In this document: piece by piece, positions 1 to 7,727 of the stretch
Layout of the letters: each line of letters begins with the position of its first letter
Numbering within the stretch: position 1 is the stretch's first letter
NCBI GenBank assembly: GCA_021790895.1
Contig: JAJYFM010000017.1
Span: 1-37,107, forward strand
Direction: 5' to 3'
From: a bacterium
GTDB taxonomy: Bacteria > Vulcanimicrobiota > Vulcanimicrobiia > Vulcanimicrobiales > Vulcanimicrobiaceae
DNA: 37,107 nt
Translations under genes and position numbers: made by a program
The notes under the pieces: generated by a model
What the model was told of the DNA's origin: nothing
The model's database searches: none
Seen by the model: only the letters and a program-made list of their open reading frames with translations

Positions 1-203
1 GTCGTCTCGCTCACGAGATGGTTCTGCGCATCGTAGCTGCGCACGATGCTGTCGCCACCCTGCGCCGTCGTCGTGGTCGGCGGCAGTCCGGGGTCGGGGT
101 TGGGGGTCGAAACGCTCACCGTACAGTCGGGCGTTGCGGCATCGACTTCACGCCCGGCGGCATCGTAGCTACGGGCGATTCCGGCCGGTGGTCGCTGTAT
201 CGA
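1..203 (-). pseudogene. YD-repeat (RHS-type) protein fragment, runs off the left edge
   Basis: On the minus strand this stretch reads without stops and contains two YD-repeat-like units, RSYDAAGREVDAAT and, about 40 residues later, IVRSYDAQNHLVSET. They are separated by a Thr/Pro/Gly-rich linker. Such Tyr-Asp repeats build the shell of RHS and teneurin-type secreted or surface toxins. The frame is closed upstream by TAA at 206-204, and no start codon or signal peptide lies between that stop and the first repeat. The visible piece is therefore either an internal fragment of a broken gene or the downstream part of a frameshifted one, with the rest beyond the left edge. The repeat identity is fairly secure; gene status is not. 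Confidence 0.5.
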
Positions 204-412
204 TTAGCACACCTGGCAGCCGCCGATACGTCGCGTCGAGCGCCCATCCCGACGCGGTGGCTTATAGCGACCATCAATTTACAACACTAAAGGGGCACGC
301 CCCCGTTCCTATTGCAGAAGCGAACAGTCGAGACTTCGCAATCGACAAAAGGTCAAGATCAAGTTAGGCTTTGGCCGCGGGGGTAATAGGCGGTCATTAC
401 AATTGTTTGCGA

Positions 413-835
413 TCACTGCGGGATAGCAACGGCGACGTCAATATCGAGATCGCAGTTGAAATCAGCCAGCTCACGAAGAATATTGCGCGGGAAAGCAATG
501 CTAGGTATCGCCGTTTGATATGCGACCACACGCACTGACAAGGTCGGATGATAAGATTGAAAAAAGCGTTCTATCGTCTTTGATTCACCTCCTCGAAGCT
601 GGCTCAGCAGGTCGGTGACGTGATCTTCGAGCGGGCATCCTTCAGGTATGCGCGAGCGGAATCGTAGGCTCAGGGCGCTTGTTTTCGCGGGGTTCCCGTC
701 ATCATCAACGACGATGGTATGTTCCCGCAGAACCGCGTCGGCGGTTAATAGTTTTTCCGCGTTGATCCTGAACGCAACGTCGTTAGAGTCCGACGTCGCT
801 ATGATCATAACTGAACAATCCGAAGCCAGCGACAA
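413..835 (-). CDS. Small DUF4279-like protein
   Basis: This 140-residue soluble protein has no signal peptide or membrane segment. Its layout resembles DUF4279: an N-terminal beta strand (SVMIIAT), a central stretch with a short helix (PLEDHVTDLLSQL), and a C-terminal strand-helix-strand (LSVRVVAYQTA, then FPRNILRELADFNCDLDIDV). In that family the end typically reads as aromatic strand, helix, then 'LDLDIDVY'. The family has no settled function. Base composition is lower in GC than the neighbours, and the gene sits upstream of the YD-repeat fragment on the same strand, so it may be a leftover of a mobile or polymorphic-toxin locus. That link is only inference. The ATG at 835 is the first in frame; no strong ribosome binding site is visible. 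No gene is seen in the flanking 204-412 and 836-1086. Confidence 0.55.
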   Translation of the reverse strand: MSLASDCSVMIIATSDSNDVAFRINAEKLLTADAVLREHTIVVDDDGNPAKTSALSLRFRSRIPEGCPLEDHVTDLLSQLRGGESKTIERFFQSYHPTLSVRVVAYQTAIPSIAFPRNILRELADFNCDLDIDVAVAIPQ

Positions 836-1086
836 CTTTCCTGCCCCCTCTAGTGCTCTGCCCGTGGCGGCGTCGCCTTTGGGGCGCGAATGTATTCGTT
901 TGTTCTTACGCCGGCTTTTGCACCTTTTCTAAACACCACCAACTCACCTGTCTGGAATTAACCGGCTAGCGTGGACACTTCCGCATTGGTGGAGAAAGGT
1001 CCACTCCACAACTCCAACTCCACTTCCCCTCCATCCGGCTCCTATCGGCCTAACAGACCCAGCGCGACCGCTTCGCCGATCGCCCT

Positions 1087-2463
1087 TTACTGCTTGAAAA
1101 AACCCGCGAGCGCGCCATGAGGAGTGAGCACGAAACGCAGCCGTAGAAATCCGTTGGCGAATAAAGCGAGATAATCGTCGTTGTGGTAGCCGTCGGCGAT
1201 GAAGCTGTTGCGGTACGTAAGGCGACGCAGCGGCCCAAGCCCGGCGAAGAGCTCGGTATCGATTTTCGCTATCGCATGCGGACGCAACCCCGCGGCCATC
1301 TGCGGTGTCAGATGCGCGTCAACTTGCTTCCCCGCAATCAGGCCCTGAACAAACGCGAAGAGGCGCTTCGTGAGCGCCGGGTTGGGATCGGAGACTGCTC
1401 GCTCCGAAGCAGCATGCGCAGCTACGACCGCCGCAGCAAATTGTTTTGGGTAGTAGTGTTGGAACACGATATTATTCGGGCCGGCGGTCGCAAAATTGAA
1501 TGCGTTCCCAATTGCGATCACCGCAAACCGGTCCTGCGGAATCATCTCGTCATCGCCTTCAAAACCCGGCAAGCCGCCGTGATGCCCAACAATCGTGCGG
1601 TCGCCGAACGAAACCGTCATCACGCCGTACCCGTAGCGCGCATTGCCGAAACCCGGCGCCGGGCGCGCGGCCTTCACCATCTCGGCAAAGGTCGCCGGAG
1701 CGAGCAGGCGACCATCCATCAGCGCCCGATCGAAGCGCGCGAGATCGCCGACGGTGGAAAGAATATCGCCGCACGCAAAATACCAGCTCGGGTCGCCGGG
1801 TTTTGCAACCGTCGCCTTCCCGCGCGATGTGTAGCCGACGGCGACCGGGGAGCCTGCTGGTGCGGTGCCAACGAAGGTTGAGTGCATTTTCGCCGGACGA
1901 AAGATCGCCCGGCGCTCGTAGGTTGCGAGCGATTCATTGGTAACGCGCTCGACAATGAGCCCGAGAGCGACGTAGTTCGTATTACTGTATTCGAAACGCG
2001 AGCCCGGTACGAAATCGAGCGGCTGGGCTGCCATCAAGCCGAGGATCGCTTCCGGCGAGGTCGGCAGCACCGTGCGACCGTTTGCCAAAGCCGCATCGAG
2101 GTAGTTGGGTATGCCGCTCCGATGCATCAGCAATTCTGCAATCGTTACGCCACGCCACGCCGCATACTGCGGCAAATATTCCGTAACGGGGGCGTAGAGA
2201 TCGATCTTTCCCGCCTGCACGAGTTGCATCACCGCCGTTGCGGTAAACATCTTCGTAATCGAACCGATGTGAAAGAGCGTCTGCGGCGTCACCGGGCGCG
2301 ACGTCGCCACATCGGCATCGCCGGCGGCAAAGCGTTCGACGATTCTTCCGTCGCGCACGACCGCAACGGCAAATCCGGGCGCATGCGGTTGCGGCTGCAA
2401 TGCCTGCAATGAACTTGCCAGCGGCATCACCGCCGCAAGCAAGATGTGCAGCGAGCGCCCCAC
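1087..2463 (-). CDS. Secreted serine hydrolase (class C beta-lactamase / penicillin-binding protein fold) with extra C-terminal domain
   Basis: This 458-residue exported enzyme starts with a signal peptide (about residues 1-22, ending SSLQA). It carries the serine beta-lactamase-like motifs in order: SxxK as SITK in the segment HIGSITKMFTATAVMQ, the Tyr motif YSNTNY, and the third motif HHGG. Such proteins act in the periplasm or on the cell surface as D-Ala-D-Ala peptidases, esterases or beta-lactamases; the substrate cannot be told from sequence. The last ~95 residues form a separate alpha+beta domain that matches the whole mature part of the protein encoded just upstream. The start codon lies 1 bp after the stop of that upstream gene, so the two are almost certainly one coupled operon. 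Confidence 0.85.
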   Translation of the reverse strand: MGRSLHILLAAVMPLASSLQALQPQPHAPGFAVAVVRDGRIVERFAAGDADVATSRPVTPQTLFHIGSITKMFTATAVMQLVQAGKIDLYAPVTEYLPQYAAWRGVTIAELLMHRSGIPNYLDAALANGRTVLPTSPEAILGLMAAQPLDFVPGSRFEYSNTNYVALGLIVERVTNESLATYERRAIFRPAKMHSTFVGTAPAGSPVAVGYTSRGKATVAKPGDPSWYFACGDILSTVGDLARFDRALMDGRLLAPATFAEMVKAARPAPGFGNARYGYGVMTVSFGDRTIVGHHGGLPGFEGDDEMIPQDRFAVIAIGNAFNFATAGPNNIVFQHYYPKQFAAAVVAAHAASERAVSDPNPALTKRLFAFVQGLIAGKQVDAHLTPQMAAGLRPHAIAKIDTELFAGLGPLRRLTYRNSFIADGYHNDDYLALFANGFLRLRFVLTPHGALAGFFKQ

Positions 2464-2464
2464 G

Positions 2465-2893
2465 CTAAAAACCGTTCGGGAAAAAGAGCCCGGCGATCTT
2501 CCCCTTCGTGTCGATCGCCACGCGCATGAGCAGCGATTTTCCGGCGGCGAAGCGGACGAGATAATCGGTCACGCGATAGCTCGGGGTTGTGAAATCGTTA
2601 GCATCGAGAATCGTTACCGGCGTGCCGAACGGTTGGAGTTTCTTCGCGAGCCCCGATACGACGACGGGTTTCAATAACGCGTTCATGCGCGCGTCGAAGA
2701 GCGCGCTCTCGAGTTTTCCGGCCTGAACGTCGGCAAAGAGTTTCCGCGCAAATACGAGCCGTTGCGGCGAGAGGGCGGTCGGCGCGGGCGTCGGCTGTGC
2801 GGTTGCCGAGGGAACCGGCGTCGCCGCCGAGGCGCCGATCGGGAAAGAGAGGAGCGCAACAACAAGTGCGCAGAGAGAGCAGCGAGCGATCAT
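2465..2893 (-). CDS. Small secreted protein sharing the C-terminal domain of the adjacent serine hydrolase
   Basis: This 142-residue exported protein starts at ATG 2893, which places a clean signal peptide (MIARCSLCALVVALLSF...GASAA) at the N-terminus. Reading further upstream would add 62 residues that look non-coding. After a Pro/Thr/Ala linker comes a ~95-residue domain: FARKLFADVQAGK, then a helix, then strands including YRVTDYLVRFAAG and ending GKIAGLFFPNGF. The C-terminus of the serine hydrolase encoded 1 bp downstream has the same plan (RLFAFVQGLIAGK ... NDDYLALFANG ... GALAGFFKQ). The fold looks like the DUF3887-type domains found next to serine hydrolases, but I am not certain of the family. 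A -10-like TAGGAT lies 7 nt before the ATG, so the mRNA may be leaderless. Confidence 0.7.
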   Translation of the reverse strand: MIARCSLCALVVALLSFPIGASAATPVPSATAQPTPAPTALSPQRLVFARKLFADVQAGKLESALFDARMNALLKPVVVSGLAKKLQPFGTPVTILDANDFTTPSYRVTDYLVRFAAGKSLLMRVAIDTKGKIAGLFFPNGF

Positions 2894-2900
2894 ACTCCAT

Positions 2901-2906
2901 ATCCTA
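2901..2906 (-). promoter_or_regulatory. Candidate -10 element of the secreted-protein/serine-hydrolase operon
   Basis: TAGGAT on the minus strand lies 7 nt upstream of the ATG at 2893, so transcription would start at or next to the start codon. No convincing -35 is visible. Confidence 0.35.
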
Positions 2907-2977
2907 CCACATGGCTCGGATAATGTTTCGGGCAGCCCGACGCGGGCGAATGCCGCGAACCTCCCGAAGCATGCGGC

Positions 2978-4309
2978 GTGGATGCGGCATTTCGGGAGGC
3001 CCGAGCCCTTGAAGCGGCCGGCGAACAGGCCGCGGCGCGCGATGCCTATATCGCCATCCTCGCAACCGATCCGACGCATCTCGGTGCGCTGACGAATCTC
3101 GGCACGCTACTCACCTATTCGGGCTACAAACGCGCGGGGCGCCTCGCGTACGCGCAGGCGGTAACGGCGCACCCGCGCGATCTGCGCGCGCGCACGAACC
3201 TCGCCGCTGCGCTCCTCGATGCCGACGAACGCGACGAAGCGATCGCGCAGTACGACGCCGCGCTGGAAATCGATCCGCACTCGGTCGACGCACATCAAGG
3301 GCTTGCGCTGCTCCACGCGCGTGCCGGAGCGTGGGAACGGGCACGCGCGCATGCGCGCGTCGGTTTCTCCGACCATCCCGTTCGGCGCGCACCGGCACGC
3401 GGCGGCGCGCGACGCACGCCGCTGCTCTTGCTCGTCTCCGCGCTTGGCGGAAACGTCGACACCGAACGGATCCTCGATGTCGATCGCTTCGCCTGCGATG
3501 TGCTCGTCGCGGAATTTTACGAGCCGTCGATGGCGGTTGCCGCGTACCCACTCATTTTCAATGCGATCGGCGATGCGGAACGCTGCGCCGAGGCGCTCGT
3601 TCGCGCGCAACAGTTTGTTGAAAGGCGTCGCGAACGAACGATCAATGCGCCGGCGGCGATCCTCGCGAGCACGCGCGTCGGCAACGCCGCGCGCCTAGGA
3701 AAGATTCCAGGGTTGCGCGTCCCGCGCACGTTGGAGGTCGAGCGAGCGAATGTTGCCGCAACGCCTCTCGTCTTCCCCTTCTTACTCCGCTCGCCCGGCT
3801 ATCACACCGGCGAACATTTCCTCCGCATCGACGATGCCGACGCATTGCCCGCTGCACTCGCGGAGCTCCCTGGCGAAACGCTGCTCGCCATCGAATTTCT
3901 CGATACGCGCCGCAGCGATGGAGCCTTCGAGAAATATCGCGTGCTTATCGTCGGCGAACGCCTCTTTCCGGTCCACCTCGCGCGCTCGCAGCAATGGAAA
4001 GTGCATTATTTTTCTTCGCAGCAGGAAGACGACCGTGCGGAGCGCGCTTTTCTCACCGATATGAACGGCGCGATCGGCGCGCGCGCGGTTGCAACGCTCG
4101 AGCGCGTGCGCGCGGCTCTAGGAATCGATTACGGCGGTATCGATTTCGCGCTCGACGCCGACGGCAACGTCGTACTCTTCGAAGCGAATGCGACGATGAA
4201 TCTCTTCGACCCCGGCGCCGATGCCGCAGCAGAACGACGCGCCGCATTCGCGGCGGTGCGGAGTGCCGTTACTGCGCTCCTCGATGCATATGCGAGCGAC
4301 AGAGCGTAG
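2978..4309 (+). CDS. TPR protein fused to an ATP-grasp-like C-terminal domain
   Basis: This 443-residue cytoplasmic protein has two parts. Residues ~1-130 are tetratricopeptide repeats (for example ALTNLGTLLTYSGYKRAGRLAY and a repeat ending AIAQYDAALEIDP). The rest ends in a region typical of ATP-grasp ligases: a nucleotide-lid-like stretch around ILASTRVGNAARLGKIPGLRVP, then EFLDTRRSDGAFEKYRVLIVGERLFP, and near the end the Mg-binding signature GIDFALDADGNVVLFEANAT. That signature fits the D...E-x-N metal site of glutathione synthetase/RimK-like enzymes. The partner molecule joined by the putative ligase is unknown; TPR-linked ATP-grasp proteins often work on peptides. It is transcribed divergently from the secreted-protein operon 84 bp away. 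Its end overlaps the end of the cytochrome gene on the other strand by 41 bp. Confidence 0.75.
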   Translation: MDAAFREARALEAAGEQAAARDAYIAILATDPTHLGALTNLGTLLTYSGYKRAGRLAYAQAVTAHPRDLRARTNLAAALLDADERDEAIAQYDAALEIDPHSVDAHQGLALLHARAGAWERARAHARVGFSDHPVRRAPARGGARRTPLLLLVSALGGNVDTERILDVDRFACDVLVAEFYEPSMAVAAYPLIFNAIGDAERCAEALVRAQQFVERRRERTINAPAAILASTRVGNAARLGKIPGLRVPRTLEVERANVAATPLVFPFLLRSPGYHTGEHFLRIDDADALPAALAELPGETLLAIEFLDTRRSDGAFEKYRVLIVGERLFPVHLARSQQWKVHYFSSQQEDDRAERAFLTDMNGAIGARAVATLERVRAALGIDYGGIDFALDADGNVVLFEANATMNLFDPGADAAAERRAAFAAVRSAVTALLDAYASDRA

Positions 4310-4697
4310 CGACTTCGGCCGGCGAAGGAACACCCCGTCGCCCTCCCCACGTGATGCGCACGTAGGCCATCACATCGGCGATCTCCCGATCGCTCAACAG
4401 CCCGCACCAGCCCGGCATTACCGCATCGCCGTGCCGACTGCCCCGCGCGACGGCAACGAGCGACGACGACGAATCGAGGTTTGCATCGAGGCGCAGACCG
4501 GGTGCGACGCCGGCGACGCCCTCGCCGCGCACGCCGTGACAGGTCGCGCACTGCTGTCGGTAGATCGCCCCGCCGTCGTACGACGAGACATCCGCTCCGT
4601 GCGCCGCTATCGCGTGCGCACCTCGATGGTGCGCGCAACCAGTCGCGAACGTTCCAAGCGCGAACGCCGCGACGACGACCAGCGCGAACCTACACAC
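4269..4697 (-). CDS. c-type cytochrome, probable lipoprotein
   Basis: This is a single-haem class I cytochrome c of 142 residues. The haem site CATCH is at residues 50-54 and the likely axial Met is in VMPGW (Met94). The protein would be exported and carry electrons on the outer face of the membrane. I chose GTG 4697, which overlaps the stop of the upstream gene by 8 bp and gives a compact hydrophobic signal ending in a lipobox-like FATGC (Cys21). Starts at ATG 4733 or 4763 are possible and would lengthen the N-terminus by 12 or 22 residues inside the upstream gene. The distal gene order SEDS, YibQ-like, cytochrome c suggests cotranscription, but no redox partner is visible nearby. The 3' end overlaps the TPR gene on the opposite strand. 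Confidence 0.8.
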   Translation of the reverse strand: MCRFALVVVAAFALGTFATGCAHHRGAHAIAAHGADVSSYDGGAIYRQQCATCHGVRGEGVAGVAPGLRLDANLDSSSSLVAVARGSRHGDAVMPGWCGLLSDREIADVMAYVRITWGGRRGVPSPAEVATLCRSHMHRGAQ

Positions 4698-5457
4698 GTT
4701 CGGCGGTTGCAGGTTGAACGATCTGCACGTCATGTCGCCGTTGCAAGAGCCCTTCGATCGCACGGACGTCGTTCGGCCGCGGGCGCATCAGCAACACCAC
4801 GATCCCGCGCCGCCGTGCAAGCGCGGTCGCCTGCTCGAGCATATAGGTGATATAGGGAACCGAATCGCGGTCGTCGATCCGCACGTCGCGGCGAATCAGG
4901 CGGATATCCGAACGCGTAAACTCCATCGAATTGCTCGCGCCGCGCTCGTCGAAAAGAACGAGCGTGCTTCCGGCAAGCGTCGCAATCATGCGGTTGGGGT
5001 GACGGGTGGCGATTCCGAGCAGTCCCCCGAATGCTTTTTGCCAGCGCTTCAAATCCGTCGCGCTCGGAGCGCTGCTCGCCTGAACGAAGAGTTCGTCGCC
5101 GCGCGCGTGCGCGATCTTTGCAACGCGGCGCGCATCGCGCGCGCGCGGATCGAGGATCACGCCGATCGGGAACGGTGCCGAGAGCATCGCTCGCTCGTCG
5201 CGTACCGAGGATCCGAAGAGCCCGACCATCGCGACCAAGCGCGCCGGCCCCGGAATGAATCCGCGACGCGGCGTTCTCCCCGCGATAACCGGATCGCGAC
5301 TGAAGAGATCGCGTCGTGCCGGGCCCGCCGGAGCGAGGCGCGGCAGCGCCGTCGGTTTCGGTGCGGGAGCGGGTTTGAGCGGGTGGAGCGCGCCGTAGAT
5401 GAAGGCCCAGAGCGCGAAGGCGGCAACCAATCCCCAAAAAATCGAGCGCGCGTTCAT
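4690..5457 (-). CDS. Membrane-anchored divergent polysaccharide deacetylase-like (YibQ family) protein
   Basis: This 255-residue protein starts at ATG 5457, sharing ATGA with the stop of the SEDS gene. An N-terminal hydrophobic segment (FWGLVAAFALWAFIYGAL) and a Pro/Ala-rich linker anchor a soluble domain outside the membrane. The domain resembles the divergent polysaccharide deacetylase (YibQ, DUF610) fold: ARLVAMVGLFGSSV, then APFPIGVILDP, then AHARGDELFVQ, and a late strand IVVLLMRPRP. In usual members these positions read IDDxG, 'hEvmlH' and a C-terminal GHP. Here the acidic and histidine residues are replaced, so deacetylase activity is doubtful. Position between a peptidoglycan polymerase and a cytochrome suggests an envelope role. 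Family assignment is moderate. Confidence 0.6.
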   Translation of the reverse strand: MNARSIFWGLVAAFALWAFIYGALHPLKPAPAPKPTALPRLAPAGPARRDLFSRDPVIAGRTPRRGFIPGPARLVAMVGLFGSSVRDERAMLSAPFPIGVILDPRARDARRVAKIAHARGDELFVQASSAPSATDLKRWQKAFGGLLGIATRHPNRMIATLAGSTLVLFDERGASNSMEFTRSDIRLIRRDVRIDDRDSVPYITYMLEQATALARRRGIVVLLMRPRPNDVRAIEGLLQRRHDVQIVQPATAERV

Positions 5458-6620
5458 GAACGCTCCGCTGCGGGACGGCGCGATGCGATCTCTTGCAGCA
5501 ACGAGATCAGTAAAACGTTTGCGACCAGCGAGCTCCCGCCGTAGGAGACAAACGGCAGCGTGATGCCGGTCAGCGGAACCAACCCGGCGACGCCCGCGAC
5601 GATAATCGCCACCTGAAAGCCCAAGGTCGCAGCGAGACCAACGGCGAGCAGACTCGCAAATGCATCGGGCTGCTCGCGCGCAACGCTGACCGCCCGGCGA
5701 ACCACGGCGAGATAGAGCGCGAGCATCGCAACGATCCCCAACCAACCGAACTCCTCAGCGATCGCCGCGACGATGTAATCGGTACTGACATCAGGAATAA
5801 AACCGGGGTGGCCGAGCCCGAGTCCGGTGCCCATTAATCCGCCGGCCGCGATCGAGAAATAACTTTGCGCAGCCTGATATCCGGCGCCGTACGGATCGGC
5901 GAACGGATGCAACCATACGGCGATCCGTTCGTGCACGTATGGGAAGTGCATCGCCGCCCAAAACGCGACGAGCGCGAAGATCGCCGCTGCACCGAGCGCG
6001 AGGTCGCTACGCCGCGTCGCGGCGTAGAGCGTCGTTAACAGCGTGCACAGCAAGAGCGCACCCATTCCTAAATCGCGCTGCACCACGAGCAGACCGATCG
6101 ATGCACCCCAGCCTAAAAAGAGCGGCCCGAGGTATTTTACGTTCGCGCGCACCGACCACCAGCGAGCCTTTGCAATGGCATCGCCCATCTCGGCCAAGTA
6201 CGCAGCGAGAAAGAACACCAGGAGCAATTTAATGATTTCGACGGGCTCGACGTGCAGCGTCCCGATCCGAATCCACAGCTTCGCACCGTTCACCCGCTCG
6301 CCGAAGATCGCGGTCGCTGCAACGAGCCCTAACGACAGCACGATCCAGGTGTATTTGACGGTCGCGATGCGCCGAAAGCGCGCCAGATAGGGTTGGAGGA
6401 GCGTCGCGATTCCAAAAGCGATGCAGATCCATATCAATTGTTTGCGGGCGAGCGCAGGCGAGAGGCGGGCAAGCAAGATCTCGCCGAAAAGGACCAGGAC
6501 GATCGTCGCAAACGGGAAGAACCAGTCGCGCCGACCGCCGCGCGATTTACGGAGCGCCCACGCCAGTGCGAGCAGTGCAGCGAGCGCCACGAGCCACGGT
6601 GAGCCGGTCAGCACGCTCAT
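5454..6620 (-). CDS. SEDS peptidoglycan glycosyltransferase, RodA/FtsW/SpoVE family
   Basis: This 388-residue polytopic membrane protein has about ten hydrophobic segments. SEDS proteins polymerise lipid II into glycan strands together with a class B PBP. Family landmarks are present: NGAKLWIRIG followed by EPVEIIKLLLVFFLA, the QRDLGMGALL loop, the GTGLGLG...STDYIVAAIAEEFGWLG segment with the conserved Asp, and the C-terminal PLTGITLPFVSYGGSS signature. Whether it serves elongation (RodA) or division (FtsW) cannot be told. Start ATG 6620 overlaps the FHA gene stop as ATGA; the longer reading is rejected because its first residues are not hydrophobic and lie inside that gene. No transpeptidase PBP follows, unlike the common rodA/ftsW-pbp pairing. 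Confidence 0.92.
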   Translation of the reverse strand: MSVLTGSPWLVALAALLALAWALRKSRGGRRDWFFPFATIVLVLFGEILLARLSPALARKQLIWICIAFGIATLLQPYLARFRRIATVKYTWIVLSLGLVAATAIFGERVNGAKLWIRIGTLHVEPVEIIKLLLVFFLAAYLAEMGDAIAKARWWSVRANVKYLGPLFLGWGASIGLLVVQRDLGMGALLLCTLLTTLYAATRRSDLALGAAAIFALVAFWAAMHFPYVHERIAVWLHPFADPYGAGYQAAQSYFSIAAGGLMGTGLGLGHPGFIPDVSTDYIVAAIAEEFGWLGIVAMLALYLAVVRRAVSVAREQPDAFASLLAVGLAATLGFQVAIIVAGVAGLVPLTGITLPFVSYGGSSLVANVLLISLLQEIASRRPAAERS

Positions 6621-7039
6621 GCGCCGATCTCCTCGATCTCCAAGCGCGTCGCCCCGCAATCGATTTCATCTCCGGCTCGCAATTCGATCGCGCCTTCAAA
6701 AGCCTCTCCATTGAGAAAGGTCCCGTTCGCACTGCGAAGATCGCGCAGGTAGAGCACACCCTCCTCGGCTTCAAGGCGCGCATGGCGCCGGCTGACATCA
6801 CCGTCCTGCAATTGCACGTGACAGTTCCCGGCGCGACCAATCACTGCGGGCGTCAACACCCGCAATTCGCGACGCTCCGAACCTTCAAAAATCGCCAGGC
6901 GCACCGAGATCGGTGTAAGGTCGCCGATCGGCTCACGCGCATCGGGGCGGCGCATGAAGCCGGCTGCCGCAACCAAAGCGAGGGCACCGGTGATGCCCAA
7001 CGTATCGAGACGTATCCATGCATCCTGGAGTTCAGTCAC
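6617..7039 (-). CDS. Membrane-anchored FHA-domain protein (FhaB/FipA-like)
   Basis: This 140-residue protein has one N-terminal membrane segment (about residues 14-29, LGITGALALVAAAGFM) and a C-terminal forkhead-associated domain. FHA core residues are visible: VIGRAGNCHVQL (Gly-Arg), SRRHARLE (Ser, His) and NGTFLNG. FHA domains bind phosphothreonine, so this protein probably reads Ser/Thr kinase signalling at the envelope. In Actinobacteria an FhaA-FhaB pair precedes rodA and pbpA with pknA/pknB. Here the FHA pair and SEDS gene are kept, but no kinase, phosphatase or PBP gene lies in the window. It overlaps the upstream FhaA-like gene by 8 bp and the downstream SEDS gene by 4 bp. Confidence 0.88.
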   Translation of the reverse strand: MTELQDAWIRLDTLGITGALALVAAAGFMRRPDAREPIGDLTPISVRLAIFEGSERRELRVLTPAVIGRAGNCHVQLQDGDVSRRHARLEAEEGVLYLRDLRSANGTFLNGEAFEGAIELRAGDEIDCGATRLEIEEIGA

Positions 7040-7727
7040 GAATCTCTACGCGCATCCGCGTACTTCCAACCACGATTTCGTCTCCGTCGCTCAAGACGTG
7101 TCGTTCGATACGCGCATCGTTGACAAAGGTGCCATTGGTCGATTCACAATCGGCGATTGTCGCCACACCGTCGTAAATGTCGATCCGCGCGTGGACGCGC
7201 GAGATTCCCGGATCGAGCAAAAACACGTCGGACGATTCGCTGCGACCGATGAGGGTGCTGCTCTCCAACGCAAAAACCCCGTACGCCGGTGCTCCCTGAA
7301 CCATGTGCAAGAAAAACCGATGGTGGGGATCGACGTCGATCGCTTCGGCGACGGTCGGCTCGGGTTCCACGCGCACGTCGACCGTACCGGCGGGGAGATC
7401 CGGGCGCGCGATCATCTTCACGCGGGCGGGGCCGTCGGAGAACGTAATCCCAACGCGGGCCGCACAATCTTCAAGCAGGTCGGACCACTGTCGTTCGAGA
7501 TAATCGCGATGCTCTTCGAGCCGTTCGTAATCCACCTCGCTGACGCGCGCCTCGTAGCCGCTCGGCGCGCGCGTGCCTCCGTCGACGGCACTGCGCGTCT
7601 GCGCCTCCATGACGGCGACGAGTTTTCTCGCGACCTGCGCCGGTTCGAGATCGCTCGGAAAGCTGCGCGCAAAGGCCCGCTCGACAAAGTCGGCGATGCT
7701 GCGTTCGATGCGCGCAAACCAATTCAT
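7032..7727 (-). CDS. FhaA-like protein (DUF3662 plus FHA domain)
   Basis: The 231-residue protein begins with a DUF3662 domain, MNWFARIERSIADFVERAFA then SDLEPAQVARKLVAVMEAQ, as in mycobacterial FhaA. A middle beta-rich stretch is followed by a C-terminal FHA domain with LIGRSESSDVFL, SRVHARIDI and STNGTFVND. It is predicted cytoplasmic and to bind phosphothreonine peptides. In Mycobacterium tuberculosis FhaA interacts with envelope-synthesis proteins such as CwsA and the MurJ complex; a similar adaptor role here is inference. It is embedded in the coupled run, with 4 bp overlap with rsmB upstream and 8 bp with the next FHA gene. Confidence 0.9.
   Translation of the reverse strand: MNWFARIERSIADFVERAFARSFPSDLEPAQVARKLVAVMEAQTRSAVDGGTRAPSGYEARVSEVDYERLEEHRDYLERQWSDLLEDCAARVGITFSDGPARVKMIARPDLPAGTVDVRVEPEPTVAEAIDVDPHHRFFLHMVQGAPAYGVFALESSTLIGRSESSDVFLLDPGISRVHARIDIYDGVATIADCESTNGTFVNDARIERHVLSDGDEIVVGSTRMRVEIRD

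Noticed and set aside
836-1086. A gene or RNA in the gap before the serine hydrolase end
   Set aside because: No frame with start, ribosome site and coding composition; no convincing hairpin.
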